In this document: positions 58,036-64,000 of the stretch, piece by piece | Position numbering within the stretch: the stretch's first letter is position 1 | Layout of the letters: each line of letters opens with the position of its first letter | Source: Manduca sexta | Lineage: Eukaryota > Arthropoda > Insecta > Lepidoptera > Sphingidae | Reading direction: 5' to 3' | Length of the DNA stretch: 64,000 bases | Assembly: GCF_014839805.1 (NCBI RefSeq) | Contig: NC_051136.1 | Coordinates: forward strand, 62,001 to 126,000 | The notes under the pieces: generated by a model | What the model was told of the DNA's origin: nothing | Database searches by the model: none | What the model saw: only the letters and a program-made list of their open reading frames with translations | Program-made: the position numbers and the translations under genes

Positions 58036-58632
58036 TCAATCCGTTTCGACACATTTTCCGTTCACCCGCACGTATCCCGTAGGGCACTGGTCACCGTCGA
58101 AGTTGGACCGCTCGTCGAAAGTAACATTAGTTGTAGGCATTGAACTCACAACCGTGGGATTCTCTGGCAACACTGCATTGTCCCTCGTCGTCTCGTTCTT
58201 AGGTCTAACAGGTTGCACCGGTTTCGACGATGATCTTGCCGCCAAATCTTCTTTCTCCCTTGCGTTATTTCGCGCCGCAGAATTATTTGTATTAGTCCGG
58301 CGAGATTCGTTTGTTATATTTGAAGGTAGGTCCATTCTGTCGGGTAGTCTTGTTACGGCAATAATTCTTGTCGGTTCGTTTTTCCTTACTGTTGGTCGGG
58401 ATGGAACACTGTGGTTGTTTATGTTCCGTAGCTCCAGTCTATTGCGTTCTTGGAATGAAGGTTGTGACAGCGGCGGTGGTTGCAACTCTCGACTTATTTC
58501 TTTGAGCACGGCTGTTCTGCGATTCGTGGATGCCGCCACTGCTCGAGAATTTATAAGAAACGAAGCGACTGTATCCTGTCCTTGTATTTTTCCTGCTGCC
58601 AGTGCACCGAGGGCGATGATTAATGCAATCAT
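58036..58632 (-). CDS. ENF-like cytokine precursor A, second intact copy (198 aa)
   Basis: Intact minus-strand copy of the gene at 6965-7561: same signal, same Asn-sequon-rich pro-region, same Arg175 and SNFDGDQ-C-P-T-G-Y-V-R-V-N-G-K-C core. Two residues differ in the pro-region (TRLPDRMDLP here, TKLPDRMELP in contig 2); the cytokine itself is unchanged. The contig 1 copy shares this variant. It may be the other allele, or a true second gene if the duplication is real. Long open frames on the opposite strand over this gene are shadows. Confidence 0.82.
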   Translation of the reverse strand: MIALIIALGALAAGKIQGQDTVASFLINSRAVAASTNRRTAVLKEISRELQPPPLSQPSFQERNRLELRNINNHSVPSRPTVRKNEPTRIIAVTRLPDRMDLPSNITNESRRTNTNNSAARNNAREKEDLAARSSSKPVQPVRPKNETTRDNAVLPENPTVVSSMPTTNVTFDERSNFDGDQCPTGYVRVNGKCVETD

Positions 58633-59787
58633 GACAGGGTTTACGCAATTTGTGGGACTTTTTTGTTATATTCAACAAAATGTTTTGCGATAATGTGTTT
58701 GCCGGAACAGCTGACCGCGCAATAACAAATCTGCTTATTGTGGATTGGACTTGACGGTTTTTGCACTTAAGGCGAAGGCGATTTATGTTAATGATGATAT
58801 CGTGTACGTTACCCACGGCATTACGGTAGCGCTCGCGTCAGACTATAATGTGAACAGGTTCCTTGAGTCACTATGGAATTTTATAAGACGTTTACGCACG
58901 TAATATGATCTGTTAGTCATTTTTTATATAAATAAGTTACTGTTCCTGATTTAATGGATTGCGTTCATTTATAGACATTCAATTAATCGTTATTTTTTTA
59001 GTAAGTACATAAATAAAGTATTGAAGGTGATAAAAAACATTTTCGATGGATTAAAAATAGCTAGACGATCAATTGCTTATGCGATTAAGTTGTACGCTTG
59101 GGAGGACTGATTGCGATGTAAGGCTCGTTAACGTAGTTTAGTTAAGACTGCTTAGGGCATATAAATAGACTAGAAAAATAATATTTATTATAACATACCT
59201 ATTATTCTCCTTAAGAAGACTATTAATAGAACGGAGAGTCTACACGCGGCACAATTCATGAGTATAACAATGGGATTTGAAGGCAGAATAGTAGACGAGA
59301 CAAAACATTTTACGTTGTTTATAAACGTGTGGATCTTTTGAGGTTACAAGTCTAATATTGATGTTTATTTCGGAGCGTGATTGTAACTGCTAAGATACTT
59401 GTTAGATAGTTTTAAGTTTTCGTATTGCGTATCGACGTGATCGAAGAGGTTAATTGTTTGACTCGCAATTTGACTTTTTTTTTGTTTTAAGATAGTTTGT
59501 TGTTTCAAGCGTTTACAAATTGATTGCTTTAAACCTTACGAGTTATGACAGCTAGGAAAGCTTTAAGGAAAATATGGATATATTGCAAATGCAGGTAAAT
59601 ACCGCAAGAATGGACTATGGAGTAACTAATTAAATATTTTTTTTTATTCTGAAAATGATCTCTTAATCGCATTTTTGCTGTTTTTTAATAATCAGTAACT
59701 AGGTTCATTACAGATCACGATAATTGTGCAGCTAAATAATAAAGAATATAGAGTGTCGTATATTCGAATCCAATACAGTTGAATGTC
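58633..59787. other. 5' flank of the A copy
   Basis: Same as 5818-6964. It includes the part (59368-59787) that contig 1 lacks. Confidence 0.5.
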
Positions 59788-60290
59788 GTAGATAGTTTTT
59801 TTATGGGCACGGGAAAGTGACACCACCAACCTAAGCATATAATAATCAAATAGGAACAGTCAGGATTTTACAAATAGACAAATAAACAAAAATAGAATAG
59901 GTAATAATATGTCGATGTTGTCTTTATTTTATGCTATGGCTATATTCTTTGAATTTTATGCTAATTTATCCGTGCATGATTTCATCGAATATAAATACAA
60001 CATAATTTTCTAGGTAACAAAGCGTTCTACAGAAATATAGTCATCAAATATACCAGGTAATTTTATGTAAAATTTATTTACTCGGTACACAAAACTATGC
60101 AACATGTGTTGTTAGTGTGTAATTATTTGTGAATCATCGCTTATGTTTTCATACAATTTTTTGTTGTTTAATATTCATCTTGTAGCAATATCTACGAAGG
60201 TTATTATATTATTGTAAAAAATACGCAGTATAATGATTTTAAAAAGTTGCGAATGAGGATATTATAATAAAGCCCTTTTAGTTAAATAGG
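59788..60290. other. Unique spacer before the Asn/Gln-rich gene
   Basis: First sequence beyond the duplicated segment. AT-rich, no gene seen. Confidence 0.5.
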
Positions 60291-60296
60291 TTTATT
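60291..60296 (-). terminator. Poly(A) signal of the Asn/Gln-rich gene
   Basis: tttatt on the plus strand, so AATAAA on the minus strand, about 16 bp after the stop codon. Confidence 0.5.
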
Positions 60297-60311
60297 ACCT
60301 AATAAATAATA

Positions 60312-61679
60312 TTAATTGTCTTTAATTCGTATATCTATTCCCAAATCTTCGTCTTCATCTTCTGCTTTTGGTTTCTCATTGGTTTCTCGTTTAGGGGCGT
60401 TCACCTCAATCTTATCACCTCCATAAGTATATTGGTTCGGATTTAAAGGCACAAATAACGGCTCATCGTCTTTAGGTTTTTTAGTGGTTGCCTCATGTTT
60501 GTGTTGATTTCCGTTATCATAAGTATTATGTGGTGCACTTGCTGTGTTATCGGGGCTGTTGTTGCCTGGATATTGTTGATTTTGGCCATCATGACTAGAA
60601 GTCGTCTCTCCGACGTCATGGTTTACATTGTTCGATTGATTTCCATAGCCGGGTTTATTAGGCTGTTCATTATTATTAGGGTTACCTGAGTTAGTTTGGC
60701 CAAAACCATTTTGATTACCTTGGTTTGGTCCATTATTTTGATGGCCAGTGTTTGGTTGATTATTTTGTTCGTATCCAGGCTGGTTAGGTTGCACATTATT
60801 ACCGGGATTTGGGAAAGAAGGTTGGTCAGGTTTTCCATAGTTATTTTGGTTTCCGTTGCTGGGTTGATTTTCATGGATGGGATTATTTGGTTGCCCATTA
60901 TTAATTGGGTATTGTTCATTTGGTTGATTAGGCTGTCCAAAATTGTTTTGGTTACCTTGGTTGGGTCGGTTTGGTGGTCCATTGTTATTCTGGTTATCGT
61001 TGTTCTGATAATTATTTTGCCCATAGCCAGGTCCGCTAGGCCGATTATGTGGATTTTGGAAATTAGGAGGACGTCCGTAGTTATTTTGATTTCCATACTC
61101 TGGTCTGTTCGGCTGTCCGAAGTTATTTTGATTTCCGTAGCCGGGCCTGTTTGGCTTGAAGTTTTGATCGTTGTAGCCCGGTTGGTTTTGCTGGCCATAG
61201 TTGTTGTAATTATGTTGATTAGATGGATCAAAGCCATTTTGGTTGTCATCGAATCCATTTTGGTTATTACCATTCCCGTTGTTGTGATGATGGTGTTGAT
61301 GCCCGTGTCCATGACCATGACCATTACCATTATTGAAGTTGTTAGGTCGATGGTGATTATGCGGTGGTCCATATCCGTTCGAGTGTGGCGGTCTTCCGTA
61401 TGGCGGCCGATCGTTTGAACCTTCTTCAACAACTACCACGATCGTCTCGGTTGGTTTCTCCGGTACATTGTTCGGCGGAGGTCTTTTCTGACCGTTCGCT
61501 CCGAACCCTCCCTGGACGTTGAAGTTCAATCCCTGTGACAGCCCTCCAATGACAGCACCAGCGGCTCCATGTATTTGCTTGTGTATTTCATTTGCACCAG
61601 ATAACAAGCCGTCCAACAAGCCTCCATTACATTCGTAATTAACGAGTAAGAGAACAAGTATAAATATATTTTTTCTCAT
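60312..61679 (-). CDS. Secreted Asn/Gln/Pro/Gly-rich protein (455 aa)
   Basis: Single-exon frame with a clear signal peptide (MRKNIFILVLLLVNYECNG) and then GLLDGLLSGANEIHKQIHGA, a possible amphipathic stretch. Residues 101-350 are low-complexity, built from irregular repeats of 10-20 residues around N-Q-N-N-(F/Y)-G-Q-P-N-(R/Q)-P-G-Y-G. A His-rich run (GHGHGHGHQHHHH) lies at about 120-132. The C-terminal 100 residues are more complex (PLFVPLNPNQYTYGGDKIEV) and end acidic (EDEDEDLGIDIRIKDN). One cysteine is visible, within the signal peptide. The composition suggests an extracellular, cuticle- or silk-like or immune-related disordered protein; I do not recognise a family. It lies 1.7 kb from gene A on the same strand but is unrelated to the cytokines. 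TATA-like box near 61775, poly(A) signal at 60291. Confidence 0.75.
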   Translation of the reverse strand: MRKNIFILVLLLVNYECNGGLLDGLLSGANEIHKQIHGAAGAVIGGLSQGLNFNVQGGFGANGQKRPPPNNVPEKPTETIVVVVEEGSNDRPPYGRPPHSNGYGPPHNHHRPNNFNNGNGHGHGHGHQHHHHNNGNGNNQNGFDDNQNGFDPSNQHNYNNYGQQNQPGYNDQNFKPNRPGYGNQNNFGQPNRPEYGNQNNYGRPPNFQNPHNRPSGPGYGQNNYQNNDNQNNNGPPNRPNQGNQNNFGQPNQPNEQYPINNGQPNNPIHENQPSNGNQNNYGKPDQPSFPNPGNNVQPNQPGYEQNNQPNTGHQNNGPNQGNQNGFGQTNSGNPNNNEQPNKPGYGNQSNNVNHDVGETTSSHDGQNQQYPGNNSPDNTASAPHNTYDNGNQHKHEATTKKPKDDEPLFVPLNPNQYTYGGDKIEVNAPKRETNEKPKAEDEDEDLGIDIRIKDN

Positions 61680-61772
61680 TATTATGCACTTAATTTTCCG
61701 TAAGACTGACTCAGTGCGTAGTACACTTGCGATTGACTGGCGCGTTCATCTTCATGTTCCGTTTGATAACCT

Positions 61773-61780
61773 CTTATAAA
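61773..61780 (-). promoter_or_regulatory. TATA-like box of the Asn/Gln-rich gene
   Basis: On the minus strand ttttataaga, about 95 bp before the ATG, with a possible initiator (ccagtc) about 35 bp downstream. Confidence 0.35.
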
Positions 61781-61789
61781 ACCTGTTCT

Positions 61790-62434
61790 GAATACTAGCT
61801 GTAGTCAAACCACAAAATAAGATAATTCTTTTGCAAACACATAAAAAAATCCCAATGACCCGTTCACTGTGTATTTAAATGCTTTGATTTCAATGTGTTT
61901 TGAATACGTATAGGCACTCTCACTGCTTTATAACAAAACTTCACTGTTCAACAGACAGTCGCGAATGTGTTGTCTCTAAGGTACTGACTATATCAGATTT
62001 AAATCGACACAATAACGTGTTTACAGGTAATTACCCTTATTAATTATTGTCAATGTTAGTCAACCCGGACGTAATGACGTTGCTAAGAATCAATGGTTTT
62101 CCTGTATGTGTTTACGTTTTTAAGTGTTGGATGCGCGTCCCTATAGTTAGAAGAGACATAATATTCATCGGACGATGATATGTGCGCCGGCCCGTGGTCA
62201 CCTTGATGTGGTCGAGGTCACTTAGTGGTAAATACGCTCGGCCGAGAAGGTCATGAATTTATAATTGTGGTTCGTTGATTTTATATCTACTCGGCGACAA
62301 GTGAGACAAAAATTCGGCATTCGGAATGCTATTCGTCTGGCCTATTGGTATTCCAGTTTGTGCTGAAGTTGTTTGCCAAAAGGCCGGTTCGGAGTAAGCG
62401 TTTATGAATTTACATGTAGTGCAATATCTATACT
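61790..62434. other. Non-coding flank
   Basis: 5' flank of the Asn/Gln-rich gene; no other gene seen. A GC-richer patch near 62180-62250 is unexplained. Confidence 0.45.
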
Positions 62435-62622
62435 TATTATAAAACGAAGTCCTGTCTGTATGTTATTAATTTTCTCAAAATCTACTGAACGGATTTTTAT
62501 GAAATTTGGTATGGAGATAGTTTAAGACCCTGGGAAGGTTATAGGCTTTCTATCTCGGGAAATATATACGGGATCCCGGAAAACTCCTTCACTCGGGCAA
62601 AGCCGCGAGCAAAAGCTAATTA
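62435..62622 (+). repeat. Lepidopteran interspersed repeat fragment
   Basis: Shows, in order, acgaagtcctgtctgtatgt, ctactgaacggatttttatg, aaatttggtatggagatagt, a cgggaaatatatacgggatc block and cgggcaaagccgcgagcaaa, a layout shared by many moth and butterfly repeats. No coding frame. Confidence 0.65.
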
Positions 62623-63790
62623 TAATTATCTATGTAATCATATGGTTGGTATTTATATCTAAATAATACGTCCACGTCACGTTGTCATCTTAGTTAACGA
62701 CTTCTGTAAGTAGGTGCTTTTAACTATAAATGTTGTAGGTCTGTGTATTTATTACTTTACGAGCATATAATATAGTTCTGGTATCTTATTGTTTTGACAT
62801 TTGGGATATAGGAATATAATAAACAATATACCCACCAACTCAGCGATAATATTTTTTTATCTTTATGAACTTATAAACTTTAGTACCTACATAAAATAGT
62901 CGGTATCTACTTTGATTACCAAAACAGATAATTTTGTACCTAATAGAGGCCATCAACAACTTCACACGAATTTCATAATTTTTACCCCTCCCACAATCCT
63001 TATCACATTTATGTGTCCCTCCATGGCATGACACTACTTATTATTTTATTATTATATATTTCACTCAGCATTGGACAAATGAAAACAGCAGTTCCACAAT
63101 TAAGAATTATTTTTCGAATCGGGCAAGAATTTAAATACTTTATTTAGATTTTGACATGTGATGCCATTAAACTTTTGACCCCGTCCCCATGTCACACAAT
63201 GTCACATTTTGTTGATTCCTCTCCCCTTTATGACGTAATTTATGGGTGGCTGTACATTACAAGGATACCTAAATATAGGAATTGAATATTAAAACTTTTT
63301 TTTTTCTAAACATAGACTGACAAAACTAAGAAAACACGTCATTTTGTACAAGGCATAGGCAAAAAACTCATACTAAAATAAGGTGTCTATGTACTTATAT
63401 TTGCGGTCTCTTACAAAGTCAGGAGGTAATATTTCAGCACAAAAGTATGTATACCTAATAAATTCCTTTATTGATTTACTTAAATGATTCATCGAAGGCG
63501 ATCTACTATTGCTACTGGCAGGGTCAGTAACATTAAATTCAAAGAATTATTAATAACAATACAATGTTAACATTCTCGTTATTATTTGAGGATAATATTT
63601 TAAACCGTAAATGTTTACTTCCTATATTTGGCATTATATGACGTAAACATGTACCTACCTAAATACGAAATATGGGGGTTATTTTTAAAGATATTGTCTG
63701 GTCGGAAATACCTGTGCCGTTTCTCTTTTATTATTCCGAATAACACGTATTTTCCCGTACCGTGTTTTCTATGAGTTGTTATGTAATATG
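62623..63790. other. Non-coding spacer
   Basis: AT-rich; no gene or repeat recognised. Confidence 0.45.
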
Positions 63791-64000
63791 GTCTTGATGG
63801 CGTAGTTGTATTGCGGGCTCGGTAGGACACCGTTCTGAAGTCCGGGGTTCGAATTCCGGGTCGGCCAGTTACATAGGTTTTTATATATGGTGATAGGCTC
63901 GCCCCCATCACATCATGGGACGGAACCCACATGGAGATAAATGGCTGGCCTGGCTGCACATCCGCCTTCCGTGATAAAAGTTTGTCGTGTGTTTGTTTTC
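63791..64000 (+). repeat. tRNA-derived SINE, family II, best-preserved copy
   Basis: A box tggcgtagttg (63798-63808) and a perfect B box ggttcgaattcc (63846-63857), then tatatatggtgataggctcg, cccatcacatcatgggacgg and a gtgtgtttg end running off the window. It serves as the reference for the decayed copies at 40793, 1985, 9300 and 56030. Not a functional tRNA: no cloverleaf closing or CCA-side pairing is seen and a long tail follows. Confidence 0.72.

Larger units (their letters stand above)
48141..59787. repeat. Inverted copy of 5818-17817 (genes C, B, A)
   Basis: Complement of contig 2 from 17817 down to 5818, with genes C, B and A now on the minus strand. The match to gene C rather than D is shown by the ccagatagtcaagtagctg flank, which is specific to C. 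Past 59787 the sequence is unique. The left edge of contig 4 therefore lies inside contig 2, and the left edge of contig 2 lies inside contig 4. Confidence 0.9.

Noticed and set aside
60623..61432. 269-codon minus-strand and 240-codon plus-strand frames inside the Asn/Gln-rich gene
   Set aside because: Low-complexity repeats keep all frames open. They are Met/Ile/Thr- or Ile/Val-rich shadows; the signal peptide and acidic tail belong only to the 455-residue frame.
63798..63870. A functional tRNA gene
   Set aside because: The A and B boxes belong to a SINE head; a long tail shared with other SINE copies follows and no proper cloverleaf was found.
1..64000. CRISPR arrays, bacterial operons or integrated viral genes
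   Set aside because: No regularly spaced short repeats, no bacterial ribosome-binding or operon pattern, and no viral protein motif seen.

Overview
This is eukaryotic nuclear DNA, AT-rich, and almost certainly from a moth or butterfly. The evidence is a set of intronless small secreted-peptide genes of the lepidopteran ENF cytokine type (growth-blocking / plasmatocyte-spreading / paralytic peptide family), tRNA-derived SINEs, hAT-like MITEs, and repeat ends of the 'gcgggcgaagctgcgggc' kind seen across Lepidoptera. There are no bacterial genes, operons or CRISPR arrays. The species cannot be named.

The window is a scaffold of four contigs joined by three gaps of exactly 500 N (5318-5817, 27310-27809, 47641-48140). 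Contig 1 is 1-5317, contig 2 is 5818-27309, contig 3 is 27810-47640 and contig 4 is 48141-64000. Positions 48141-59787 are the reverse complement of 17817-5818, and 1-5317 is a third copy of the same locus (matching 54038-59367, and 11544-6234 inverted). The overlaps end exactly at gap edges, so contig 2 (reversed) and contig 4 look like a dovetail overlap of one locus laid down twice. Contig 3, which has no related gene, is inserted between them. A real palindromic duplication cannot be excluded from sequence alone.

The non-redundant content is best read in contig 2. Six cytokine-precursor genes lie on one strand: A (6965-7561, 198 aa), B (13454-13750, 98 aa), C (17251-17508, 85 aa), D1 (20360-20575, 71 aa), D2 (23435-23650, 71 aa, protein identical to D1) and E (26518-26799, 93 aa). 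All have an N-terminal signal peptide and a C-terminal module C-P-x-G-x(5-8)-C. E has the classical ENF layout: Lys-Arg site, DNF, Cys-x11-Cys, DGRCKP. A and D keep a basic site plus (D/S)NF but have a Cys-x10-Cys core. B and C have lost both the NF element and the basic processing site. B/C have twin TATAAATA boxes 70 and 52 bp before the ATG; D/E have one TATAAAAG box 54 bp before it.

C, D1, D2 and E form a tandem array with a period of about 3.1 kb. The D genes look chimeric: signal peptide, pro-region and promoter are E-like, while the cytokine core and 3'UTR are C-like, and the repeat junction falls inside the cytokine module. This fits unequal crossing-over that makes new cytokine genes by swapping cores.

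Contig 4 carries inverted copies of A (intact), B and C (with one-base deletions in base runs), then a minus-strand gene at 60312-61679 for a secreted Asn/Gln/Pro/Gly-rich 455-aa protein. Contig 3 is intergenic or intronic DNA with SINE and LINE remnants and no gene I can support.
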